NCBI GenBank assembly: GCA_003225295.1
Contig: QHYZ01000071.1
Span: 1-57,985 of the forward strand
From: Acidobacteriota bacterium
GTDB lineage: Bacteria; Acidobacteriota; Terriglobia; Acidiferrales; UBA7541
Length of the DNA stretch: 57,985 nucleotides
Direction: 5' to 3'
The translations under genes were made by a program, and so were the position numbers. Each line of letters begins with the position of its first letter. Position 1 is the stretch's first letter. This document shows, one piece after another, positions 17,313 through 25,047 of the stretch. Under the pieces are notes generated by a model. The model was not told the origin of the DNA. It did not search any database and saw only the letters and a list, made by a program, of their open reading frames with translations.

Positions 17313-17846
17313 TTGAGAGATGCGCTTCTCCCGATTCCAACTTTTGACTCGCAACTACCTTGGTTTGCGTTGCAGGTTAACTCCCGCAAGGAGAATTGGA
17401 TATTCGCCCATCTTGTAGGGCAGGGCTATGAATGCTTCCTTCCGAAATACAAATCGGTTCGGCAGTGGTCCGATAGAAGGAAGGAGATCGAATCGCCGCT
17501 CTTTCCCGGATACCTTTTCTGCCGATTTAATCCCTTGGAGCGCCTACCCATTCTGAAGACTCCGGGAGTAATGGAGATCGTGGGCTGCAATCGAAAGCCA
17601 ATAGCGATCGACGAACAAGAGATTCAAGCAATTCAAAGAATGATGGAATCCAGTCTCGTCAGACAGCCCTGGCCATATCTCGAGGTCGGACAACAGGTCC
17701 GAATCCAGTCGGGCGCGCTTCGTGGATTGGTGGGTATCCTGGTCGCATTGAAAGGCAATTACCGACTCGTGCTCTCCGTGACGCTTCTCAAGAGATCCGT
17801 TGCTTGTGGAGATAGATGCGGCTGCAGTTCAGGCGTGGAGAGCTAG
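17313..17846 (+). CDS. NusG-family transcription antiterminator (UpxY/RfaH-like), frameshifted near the C-terminus
   Basis: The N-terminal NGN domain is clear (WFALQVNSRKE at about 16-26, then RWSDRRKE-like and SPLFPGYLFCRF). The KOW domain follows (YLEVGQQVRIQSGALRGLVG, then RLVLSVTLLKRSVA). Such paralogues travel with RNA polymerase and prevent premature termination in long polysaccharide operons. The last 13 residues are out of character. Skipping one T at 17804-17805 restores the usual ending: SVAVEIDAAAVQAWRA, with a stop at 17911-17913. So either the gene has a natural one-base insertion or the base is a sequencing error. The start is TTG at 17313; no ATG fits. It heads the plus-strand assembly region and has its own sigma-54-type promoter and an ops-like leader element. 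Confidence 0.85.
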   Translation: MRDALLPIPTFDSQLPWFALQVNSRKENWIFAHLVGQGYECFLPKYKSVRQWSDRRKEIESPLFPGYLFCRFNPLERLPILKTPGVMEIVGCNRKPIAIDEQEIQAIQRMMESSLVRQPWPYLEVGQQVRIQSGALRGLVGILVALKGNYRLVLSVTLLKRSVACGDRCGCSSGVES

Positions 17847-18222
17847 CCCCACTGTGAGATCACCTGAAAGCGTGGCGCCGCGGCCTCTCTGTTTGGGAGT
17901 TGTCGCGTCTTGACCGGTAGAAGCCCTATGAGAGTCTGCAGTCACTGACTGGTCTAGAAGCAAGCTGACGGCAAGCGCGGGAAAAAACCTGATTGCCGCA
18001 ACCAAATCATGGACGGCATGACTGCCATCGGCTGAGCAAGTTTCGAAAAGACCGGGAACAACGCTGGACGTAACGAGCGAGGGAGCAAAGGCCATCCAAA
18101 CTAACGGAACAGGTTGGAAGGAGACCACTGCTTGTTGCGCAACGTCGCGCGCAGTCCATCTGGTTTCCCCGATAGACGACCCGCGATGGGATGAGTACCT
18201 TAAACGGAGTTCGGGGGCATCT

Positions 18223-19203
18223 TTGTTCCATTGCGCGGCATGGCTCGAGGCCCTGCGGCAGACCTACGGGTATGAGCCGGTGGTCTATACGACTGCTTCC
18301 CCGGGTGAGCGACTGGAAAACGGCGTTGTTTGTTGCCGAGTACAGAGTCGGCTGACAGGCCGCCGCTTAGTGTCACTTCCCTTTTCTGACCATTGCCAAC
18401 CATTGGCGGACGATGCCGAGGACCTAGCTGCTTTACTAACTGCACTTGAAGATGAACTCTGCACTAAAGGATGGCGCTATTTTGAGGTGCGACCGCTCAT
18501 TCCGCTCGGACTGCACGGTTCTGGTTGGCACACCGCAGCAGTCTATCTGCACCACCAGATTGACCTTCAGCCCGATCTCGCGCAGCTTTTCAGCAATTTG
18601 CACAGAGATTCAGTGCAAAGAAAGATTCGCAGAGCGGAGCGGGAAGGGCTTACATATTTGGCCGGGGCGACCGAATCGTTGCTCGATTCGTTTTATGGAC
18701 TGATGGTTAAAACCCGGCGACGACATGGCGTGCCGCCCCAGCCGAAGAAATGGTTCCAGTCTCTGATGGACTGTTTTGGGGACGCGCTGCAGATTCGGAT
18801 TGCTCTGCAAGGAACGAAGCCGATAGCGGCGATGCTCACGATCCGGTACAAAAACACGCTGGTGTATAAGTACGGTGGCTCGGACGTGTCATACAACAGG
18901 CTTGGCGGAATGCACTTGTTGTATTGGAACTCGATACAGGATGCAAAGAGGTGGGGATTACGTTTTTTTGATTTGGGCCGCACAGATGTGCAGCAGGCAG
19001 GTCTGGTTATCTTCAAGAAACGCTGGGGCGCCGTCGAATCGGCAATCTCCTATTCCAGATATACGAATTCTGCAGGCTGGGCGCACAGTTTTGAGTTGGC
19101 AAGACCGAACTGGAAAACCAAAACGGCCCAGTTTGTCTTTTCACATTCACCCGACAGACTTCTTGCAATTTTGGGTAACCTTTTGTACCGACATTTTGGC
19201 TGA
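18223..19203 (+). CDS. FemAB-like (GNAT-fold) protein of the exosortase/EPS system; 5' end unclear
   Basis: The 326-residue open part resembles FemAB proteins associated with PEP-CTERM systems: FHCAAWLEALRQTYGYEP at the start, then VQRKIRRAEREGL, and the acetyltransferase-like end KPIAAMLTIRYKNTLVYKYGG, LYWNSIQDAKRWG and FDLGRTD. FemAB enzymes transfer aminoacyl or acyl groups; the substrate here is unknown. The annotated TTG at 18223 is only where a start codon occurs. Family-like sequence continues upstream in frame (HLVSPIDDPRWDEYL from about 18160) without ATG, GTG or TTG. A TTG at 18132 with an excellent ribosome-binding site (AAGGAG) would join this frame if one base near 18150 were removed. 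The real gene is probably 18132-19203 with a one-base indel. Confidence 0.8.
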   Translation: MFHCAAWLEALRQTYGYEPVVYTTASPGERLENGVVCCRVQSRLTGRRLVSLPFSDHCQPLADDAEDLAALLTALEDELCTKGWRYFEVRPLIPLGLHGSGWHTAAVYLHHQIDLQPDLAQLFSNLHRDSVQRKIRRAEREGLTYLAGATESLLDSFYGLMVKTRRRHGVPPQPKKWFQSLMDCFGDALQIRIALQGTKPIAAMLTIRYKNTLVYKYGGSDVSYNRLGGMHLLYWNSIQDAKRWGLRFFDLGRTDVQQAGLVIFKKRWGAVESAISYSRYTNSAGWAHSFELARPNWKTKTAQFVFSHSPDRLLAILGNLLYRHFG

Positions 19204-19536
19204 GGATTCTCCTGCCCCAGGCGGACCAAACCAAGATCAGGATCTCCAAACAGTCAACCCGGCCAGCTAAGCAACTTGCTTCCCCAAAAAAGCTCACCTC
19301 TGCTTTACAACCTGGCCGAACCCAGCTCTTTTGCCTTTAATGACACGAACGTCCCGGCGAGGTGTCCGGGAATAGCTTTACAGCACTAGAGAATAGATTT
19401 TCCCATCCGGAGGGCAAAGCATGATAACCGTTACCCAGCTCGGTCACAGCGAGCGGCGGCGGCAAGATAAGATGTTCATTCTTAATCAGATAGCGCCGTT
19501 CTTGGGGAAGCACGATAGCTCTTGGTTCCTTCGGGC

Positions 19537-19552
19537 TGGTCAACGAATTGCA
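19537..19552 (+). promoter_or_regulatory. Sigma-54-type promoter before the initiating sugar transferase
   Basis: TGGTCAACGAATTGCA has canonical -24/-12 spacing with a perfect TTGCA. It lies in a 474-base gap (19204-19677) in which I recognise no gene; the predicted start near 19563 leaves a leader of about 115 bases before the ATG at 19678. Confidence 0.6.
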
Positions 19553-19677
19553 CTTACACACGATGGATGATGATTTCAAGATTATAGATAGCCTCCGGAG
19601 AACTGTGGATCCTTCCAAGATTCCCGCTACCGTCCCACAGGACACTTACCGCAGGAACCGACCGGCTGAAAGAGAAA

Positions 19678-20862
19678 ATGGCGACAGACACCCATAACGC
19701 ACAATTGCTCATGGAGCTTCCTCCGGCTCGGCAAGCCAATCCAAAACAAGCGAAGGAGCGGCCAGTTCTGAAAGCATCAGATTTGATGCAGGACATTTTG
19801 CCGGAAGACCTTTTCCTTGGGATTCTTTCCCTCGAACGAAAGCGAGCTGAGCGTTCCAACAGAAGGTTTTTGTTGCTCCTTCTGGAGGTGGGCGACAATG
19901 CGGAGAGTGGTCGGTATCCGGAGATCGTGAAGGGCCTGATCAAAGCTGCGAATGAAGCGCGCCGTGAGACTGATCCAGCGGGATGGTACGAACAAGACAG
20001 CACCTTGGGAATTATCTTCACGGAGCTGGGACTTCAGGATGATTCTGAGGTCACCAAGAAGCTGCTCGCCAAGGTCAATCAGCTGCTTGCCGTTCATTTG
20101 AGCCCAGATGACCTGCGGCGCGTACGTGTCGCCGCCCACATTTTTTCGGATGAGTCAAGCGATGACGATTCCGGCATCTCGGCGAATCCCACGCTTTATC
20201 CTGACATCCAGCAATTGCATGAGACGAAAAAGGTATCTTTCATGCTGAAGAGAGCGATTGATATCTTTGGTAGTCTTTTGGCGTTGATCGTTCTCTCGCC
20301 AGTATTTCTTGCCATTGCTCTACTCATAAAACTAACTTCGAAAGGGCCCGTGCTTTTCAGGCAGGGGCGTCTTGGGCAGTTCGGGAAGGCGTTCGATTGT
20401 TTGAAATTCCGGTCCATGTATGCGAATAACGATCCCAAGATTCACGAAGCCTTCATGAAAGAGATGATCGGCGGCAATGCCCGAAAGAACGGGGAAGGCA
20501 AGCCCGTTTACAAAATGAAGGACGACCCGCGGATCACCAGCATCGGCAAATTCATTCGTCGAACGAGTTTGGACGAATTTCCTCAATTCATCAACGTATT
20601 GAAAGGCGAGATGTCCCTTGTGGGACCGCGGCCTCCGCTCGCCTATGAGTACAGGGAATACGACGTGTGGCATCGCAGGAGAGTTCTCGAAATCAAGCCG
20701 GGAATTACAGGTCTTTGGCAGGTGCACGGCCGCAGTCGCGTAAGTTTCGACGAAATGGTGCGGCTCGATCTTCGGTACGCCCGCCGGTGGTCTCTCGGAC
20801 TGGATCTCCAGATTTTGCTGAAGACCCCGGCCGCCGTGGTTTCCGGTGATGGAGCCTATTAG
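19678..20862 (+). CDS. Undecaprenyl-phosphate sugar-1-phosphate transferase with N-terminal cyclase-like domain
   Basis: The C-terminal half (about 190-394) is a bacterial sugar transferase of the WcaJ/ExoY type: one membrane helix (RAIDIFGSLLALIVLSP), then GPVLFRQGRLG, FKFRSM-like LKFRSMYAN, RRTSLDEFPQFINVLKGEMS, LVGPRPP and KPGITGLWQV. It starts repeat-unit synthesis by placing a sugar-1-phosphate on the lipid carrier at the inner membrane. The first 170 residues resemble a GGDEF-fold domain that has lost the GGDEF signature (FLGILSLERKRAERSNRRF, then RRETDPAGWYEQDSTLGIIF). This suggests a sensory or binding role rather than cyclic di-GMP synthesis. The gene begins a new transcription unit with its own sigma-54-type promoter. 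Confidence 0.92.
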   Translation: MATDTHNAQLLMELPPARQANPKQAKERPVLKASDLMQDILPEDLFLGILSLERKRAERSNRRFLLLLLEVGDNAESGRYPEIVKGLIKAANEARRETDPAGWYEQDSTLGIIFTELGLQDDSEVTKKLLAKVNQLLAVHLSPDDLRRVRVAAHIFSDESSDDDSGISANPTLYPDIQQLHETKKVSFMLKRAIDIFGSLLALIVLSPVFLAIALLIKLTSKGPVLFRQGRLGQFGKAFDCLKFRSMYANNDPKIHEAFMKEMIGGNARKNGEGKPVYKMKDDPRITSIGKFIRRTSLDEFPQFINVLKGEMSLVGPRPPLAYEYREYDVWHRRRVLEIKPGITGLWQVHGRSRVSFDEMVRLDLRYARRWSLGLDLQILLKTPAAVVSGDGAY

Positions 20863-21048
20863 CCTTCTCGACCTCAATCATGTTTGATGGGGAGTCATTG
20901 AGAGCAACGGCCCGGTGAGACTATTCCCCGGCCCACGTTGTAGGACGTGCACAAGAGTGTTTGCTTGCGATCTCGGAGTGCGAATCCTGATCGGTCAATC
21001 TATTATTGTTCGTGGGATGCTCTGTCAAGGGAGCAGGTTTTATTCTGT

Positions 21049-22944
21049 ATGCTAGTAAACAAAATGCCTCCGACTAGCGCCAAACCGCTGATCTCGGTCG
21101 TGATCGTGGTGTGGAACGCAAAGGAATACATCGCGACGTGCCTGAGATCTCTGGAAGAAGTCTGTACGGACTCACGCCTTGAGACCATCGTCGTCGACAA
21201 TGCATCCTCCGACGGCGCCCCCGATTTGATCGCACGAGAATTTCCCTGGGTAAAACTGATTCGCAACCCTGATAACTACGGGTTCGCCAAGGCCAACAAC
21301 ATGGGGATTCGGGAGAGCGTCGGGGATTACATTTGCCTAGTGAATTCGGACGTAAAATTCACCAGCAATTGTTTCGAACCCATGCTTCGATACATGCAGG
21401 ATCATGCCGATATCGGACTTCTCGGTCCCATATCCAAGACTGGAGACGGAATAGCGGCGCGATCCACCATGCGGCTACCGACAATCCGGAACTCTTTCAT
21501 TCGCGCTTTGGGGCTCGACGTGGCCTTCGGCAGGTTGCAGATTTTAAGAAGCCAACTGATGACGGATTTCGACCACACTACCACTCGTGATGTCGAAGTC
21601 TTGAATGGCTGGTTCTGGATGGTTCCGCGCAAAGCTCTCGAAAGAGTGGGATTGCTCGACGAGCGGTTCTTTATCTATGGAGAAGATGTCGATTGGTGTC
21701 TGCGCTTTCATGAAGCTGGAATGCGAATCGTCTTCTTTGCGGGAGCTGAGGCCATTCACTATGGCGGGGCTAGTTCCGCGGCGGCACCGAAGCGCTTTTC
21801 GATTGAAATGCTCCGTGCCACCTGGCAGTACTTTTGTAAGCATCACACCCTAATGCAAAGAGTGGGCCTGTTCATCACCGGAGTGTTGAACGTTGGAATC
21901 CGAGCAGCAGGCTACGGGCTTGGTTCCATTTTTACAAGGGATCGAAAAGCAGAGAGGGTTCAGAAATTCCAGCGCAGTACCGCTTGTCTGATCTGGTTGT
22001 TACAGAATTCTGTTCTTCTCCGTGGTGATTTTCAAGAGAGCCGATCCGTTGAGAAGCAAAACGGTCAAAATAATCCAGCGAGTGTGGAGCCCATGGCGCT
22101 CCGAAACTTCCTCAAGAACGGGATCGCACTCTGTAAGCGCTGCCTGAAGCTGCTCGTGAGCTTGAGTTATTACTGCGGACAGTGGTTGCGGCGCCGCTGG
22201 CAACAAATGAAAGGCAAAAAGGTGCCGGGAACCTGCGTGGTCCTCTACTATCACTCGGTTGGCCCCGGGGAGCGGGCGAATTTTGCTAGGCAAATGACCA
22301 TGCTCTCACACCTTGCCAAGCCGACTAGAGCCGACCGAACGGGCCAGTTTGAGAATGGCGTCCATCACGCGGCGGTTTCGTTCCATGATGCATTCGAAAG
22401 CGTCTGTGATAATGCGCTCCCGGAAATGGCTGAGCGCGGAATTCCCTCGACTCTGTTCGTGCCGTCAGGCTATGTTGGTCGTCACCCCGGTTGGGACATG
22501 GAAGTTGGACATCGTGATTGCCAGGAAGTAGTGATCGGAGTTGACCGCTTGAGGTCTCTAAACACCGAGTTGGTGTCTATCGGTTCTCACACGGTCACCC
22601 ACCCAGACATGACATCCTTAAGCGAGGAAGCGGCCACGGCCGAACTCCGGAAGTCTCGAATTGACCTCGAGGCAATCTTAGGTCGCCCCGTAGCGCTGTT
22701 TGCGTTTCCGTATGGGCGTCACAATGAATCGCTCGTGCGATGGTGCAAGGAAGCTGGATATCAGCGGGTCTTCACCATCCAGCCCAAGCTGGCTTTCTCC
22801 GAAGCAGGCGAATTTGTGACCGGTTCCTGCGCGGTTTCCCCGACGGACTGGCCTCTGGAATTCAAGCTTAAATTGTTGGGGGCCTACCAGTGGCTTTATC
22901 AGCTGCAAAAAGGTCGACGGAATAATGGTTCCTCATCGCACTGA
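21049..22944 (+). CDS. Glycosyltransferase family 2 fused to a polysaccharide-deacetylase-like domain
   Basis: The N-terminal 260 residues are a GT2 rhamnosyltransferase-like domain: PLISVVIVVWNAKEYI, VDNASSDGAPDLI, NYGFAKANNMGI and NSDVKF, with GWFWMVPRKAL and FIYGEDVDWCLR later. From about residue 385 a NodB-like deacetylase follows (CVVLYYHSVGPGE, then IPSTLFVPSGYVGRHPGW). Metal motif 2 is intact (SHTVTH, His514 and His518) and FAFPYGRHNES is present. But motif 1, normally TFDDG, reads SFHDAF: the catalytic-base Asp is His446, only the metal-binding Asp447 remains. The deacetylase half may be inactive or changed. ATG 21049 was chosen, since the open frame back to 20947 has no homologous content. 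The gene follows the sugar transferase and probably shares its transcript. Confidence 0.85.
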   Translation: MLVNKMPPTSAKPLISVVIVVWNAKEYIATCLRSLEEVCTDSRLETIVVDNASSDGAPDLIAREFPWVKLIRNPDNYGFAKANNMGIRESVGDYICLVNSDVKFTSNCFEPMLRYMQDHADIGLLGPISKTGDGIAARSTMRLPTIRNSFIRALGLDVAFGRLQILRSQLMTDFDHTTTRDVEVLNGWFWMVPRKALERVGLLDERFFIYGEDVDWCLRFHEAGMRIVFFAGAEAIHYGGASSAAAPKRFSIEMLRATWQYFCKHHTLMQRVGLFITGVLNVGIRAAGYGLGSIFTRDRKAERVQKFQRSTACLIWLLQNSVLLRGDFQESRSVEKQNGQNNPASVEPMALRNFLKNGIALCKRCLKLLVSLSYYCGQWLRRRWQQMKGKKVPGTCVVLYYHSVGPGERANFARQMTMLSHLAKPTRADRTGQFENGVHHAAVSFHDAFESVCDNALPEMAERGIPSTLFVPSGYVGRHPGWDMEVGHRDCQEVVIGVDRLRSLNTELVSIGSHTVTHPDMTSLSEEAATAELRKSRIDLEAILGRPVALFAFPYGRHNESLVRWCKEAGYQRVFTIQPKLAFSEAGEFVTGSCAVSPTDWPLEFKLKLLGAYQWLYQLQKGRRNNGSSSH

Positions 22945-22949
22945 GGAGT

Positions 22950-22965
22950 TTCCGAAACATCGGAA
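22950..22965. repeat. Short perfect hairpin (TTCCGA-AACA-TCGGAA) after the fusion gene
   Basis: A 6-base inverted repeat with a 4-base loop lies 5 bases after the stop codon, flanked by two copies of CCTCATCGC (one inside the gene end). No T-run follows. It may slow transcription or protect the mRNA end; weak evidence. Confidence 0.25.
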
Positions 22966-23108
22966 CCTCATCGCGAAAGAAATTGGACCGATCAAGAGAT
23001 GGACCGAATCTCCTATGTGCCACTTGCTTTTTCCTGGAAGTGCCGCAAACAAAGCGCTGACTCGCGCAACCTGAGCCTGCCCGACGCAGGAAAAAGGCCG
23101 TTCCGCAG

Positions 23109-24203
23109 ATGAGTCCAGTGCGTGCATTTGTCCCAGACGACATTCCACAGGCCGCAGATTTGAACTGGAACGTCTTACGTCGCGGTAAGGGGCCTGCTCC
23201 GGCAGCACTCCGCTCCTACTTTGAAAGGCTGTATTTTCACAACCCCTGGGTTGACGAATCGCTTCCTTCTCTCGTTTTCGAAGATGCCACACAAAAAATA
23301 GTTGGGTTCCTCGGCGTCATTCCGCGACCAATGTCGGTGCGAGGAGAACCGCTGCGGGCTGCTTTCGGAAGCAATCTTGTCGTCCACCCCGACAGCCGTT
23401 CCACTCTTGCGGGTTTGCACCTAGTCAAGACATATCTTGCAGGTAAGCAAGACATATCTCTGAGCGATTCAGCAAACGAGCTGACTGCAAAGGTTCAGAA
23501 GGGATTGGGTGCCGTTACGCTCTTGCTCGATAGCATCCACTGGTCACGCCCCCTTCGGCCGTCGCTTTACGCTCTTGACGCAATATGCCGCTTAAGCAAG
23601 AACAAACTCACGGCGGCTCTGAAGTCCCTTGCTAAACCGTTTGGAATGCTTGCTGACAATGTCGTCACGAAGATCTCTTCGAGTCCTTTCCATCAGGATG
23701 TTCCTCGGCTCAAAGGCGAAAATCTACGTGTCGACACGTTGCTTAAGTGTTATTCCGATTTTTCAAGTAGGTACGCGTTGCGCCCCGAATACGATCTCGG
23801 CTCGCTGAAATGGCTTCTCGATTTTATGGATCAAATGAAGGCTTATGGTGAGGTCCAGCGGACCCTTCTGCGAAATGACAGAAATGAGATCGTTGGTTGG
23901 TACATATACTACTTGAAGCGGGGAGGTGTGGGAGAAGTCGTGCAAATTGGCGGTGCGAAGCCGTTCACCGCAGATATTCTGCGTCATCTTTTTTTTGATG
24001 CCTGGAAGCAGGGAGCAATCGGACTGCACGGACGGCTCGAGGCGCGATGGGTTGAAGAACTGTCCAGCACGGGTTGCTTTTTTTACCGTAGGGGCGGCTG
24101 GATGCAAGCCCACTCCCGCAGACCAGAATTACTCAGGCTCATCCAAGACGGCGACGCTTTCCTAACTCGACTTGACGGGGAGTGGTGCCTTACCAGTAAT
24201 TAG
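23109..24203 (+). CDS. GNAT-like N-acetyltransferase family protein
   Basis: The 364-residue protein starts with a GNAT-style N-terminus (VRAFVPDDIPQAADLNW) and has the strand-turn-helix core FLGVIPRPMSVRGEPLRAA followed by SNLVVHPDSR and AGLHLVKTYL, as in acetyltransferases of polysaccharide loci. A second, less clear GNAT-like half follows (NEIVGWYIYYLKRGGVGEV). Probably it acylates a sugar or sugar-lipid in the cytosol; the acceptor cannot be told. No membrane helix or signal is seen. It lies between the GT2-deacetylase gene and the ACP gene in the plus-strand assembly region, so acetyl-CoA or acyl-ACP may be donor. Confidence 0.7.
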   Translation: MSPVRAFVPDDIPQAADLNWNVLRRGKGPAPAALRSYFERLYFHNPWVDESLPSLVFEDATQKIVGFLGVIPRPMSVRGEPLRAAFGSNLVVHPDSRSTLAGLHLVKTYLAGKQDISLSDSANELTAKVQKGLGAVTLLLDSIHWSRPLRPSLYALDAICRLSKNKLTAALKSLAKPFGMLADNVVTKISSSPFHQDVPRLKGENLRVDTLLKCYSDFSSRYALRPEYDLGSLKWLLDFMDQMKAYGEVQRTLLRNDRNEIVGWYIYYLKRGGVGEVVQIGGAKPFTADILRHLFFDAWKQGAIGLHGRLEARWVEELSSTGCFFYRRGGWMQAHSRRPELLRLIQDGDAFLTRLDGEWCLTSN

Positions 24204-24293
24204 CAGGCGCAATGCTAATAAATCACTTCGTGAGAGCCTTATGGCCAAAAGATGCGGCAAACCACCGCGACACTGACTTTCTGGATTTCTTGC

Positions 24294-24309
24294 TGGTGTG
24301 CGGGTTGCG
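24294..24309 (+). promoter_or_regulatory. Possible sigma-54-type promoter before the ACP gene
   Basis: TGGTGTGCGGGTTGCG has the right GG-N10-GC spacing and a TTGC box, 170 bases before the ACP start. It sits within a short open frame (24212-24394) that has no recognisable family, which I do not annotate. Confidence 0.4.
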
Positions 24310-24478
24310 CATCATTCAAGGGTCGGGCTTCAGAGCGAACTTTTCTCTTGGACCTGCCCTATGCACTATTGTCTGTTTGACTGTGACGAGTTAATCAGAA
24401 TCGGCGAGAGAGATTGCCTTACGGCATAGAGTGGTGGATATTGGAGGAGTAACTAGGCAGTGTGTGCCAGGAGACTCG

Positions 24479-24739
24479 ATGAGTAACGAAAAGAATCTGG
24501 AAGCGACCATCAAGGTAATCATGGCACGAATTTTCGAAGTTCGTCCGGAGGAGATCACGGACAAAACTCGCCGCCGAGAGCTGGAACGCTGGGATTCACT
24601 AAGTCATCTAACGCTGTTAGTTGCTTTGCAAGAGGAATTTCATATCGAAATCCCTCAGGATCAGGCCCTGGAAATGGAAACCCTGGAAGATATCAAACGT
24701 GCGGTATCATGTTCTGATAGAATCGCTTCTCCGAACTAG
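24479..24739 (+). CDS. Acyl carrier protein
   Basis: This 86-residue acidic protein has the ACP fold. Helix 1 is followed by the RWDSLSHLTLL motif, in which Ser40 (DSL) is the site for the 4'-phosphopantetheine arm; the next segment VALQEEFHIEIP is typical of stand-alone carrier proteins. It carries acyl groups as thioesters in the cytosol. No phosphopantetheinyl transferase or ketosynthase gene is nearby, so it is unlikely to serve bulk fatty-acid synthesis. Possible loaders are the acyl-CoA-ligase-like enzymes at 37924 and 42572; possible users are the GNAT-like and FemAB-like proteins. ATG 24479 fits the domain start better than the upstream GTG-type frame. Confidence 0.9.
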   Translation: MSNEKNLEATIKVIMARIFEVRPEEITDKTRRRELERWDSLSHLTLLVALQEEFHIEIPQDQALEMETLEDIKRAVSCSDRIASPN

Positions 24740-24870
24740 GCACATCTGATTCAACCTGAGAATCGAGCGTTTCACGATAGAAGTCGTGAAGTTTCACTCC
24801 CAGCATGGTTCTGTTCTAGTGATTTCCCGAGCGTGCCCTTAAGCGTCATATACACCAGAGAGGCTTCTTG

Positions 24871-25047
24871 ATGAGCGTATTCAAATCCATCTTCCCTGAT
24901 CACCGGGAGTTTCTCGCCTCGCTTGAAATGACTGCAGAAACTGGCTCTCCTTCTCCTATCCATCTGGCACATTCTACCGATAGGGTTCCCCTGTGCATCA
25001 AGAAAACTCCAAGATACGCTGGATCCGAATGCAGTAACCTATCATGA
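24871..25047 (+). CDS. Small translationally coupled ORF (58 residues), unknown
   Basis: The gap between the ACP and the next glycosyltransferase holds a 58-codon frame starting MSVFKSIFPDHREFLASLEM. It has a ribosome-binding site (GAGAGG, 7 bases before the ATG), and its stop overlaps the start of the glycosyltransferase gene in an ATGA arrangement, which is typical of coupled translation. The sequence is mixed and soluble, with no signal peptide and no family I recognise. It may be a true small protein, a leader peptide aiding translation of the next gene, or a truncated gene. Confidence 0.4.
   Translation: MSVFKSIFPDHREFLASLEMTAETGSPSPIHLAHSTDRVPLCIKKTPRYAGSECSNLS

Noticed and set aside
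24212-24394. 60-codon frame just after the GNAT-like gene
   Set aside because: No family resemblance, and a possible sigma-54-type promoter lies within it; kept only as a remark.
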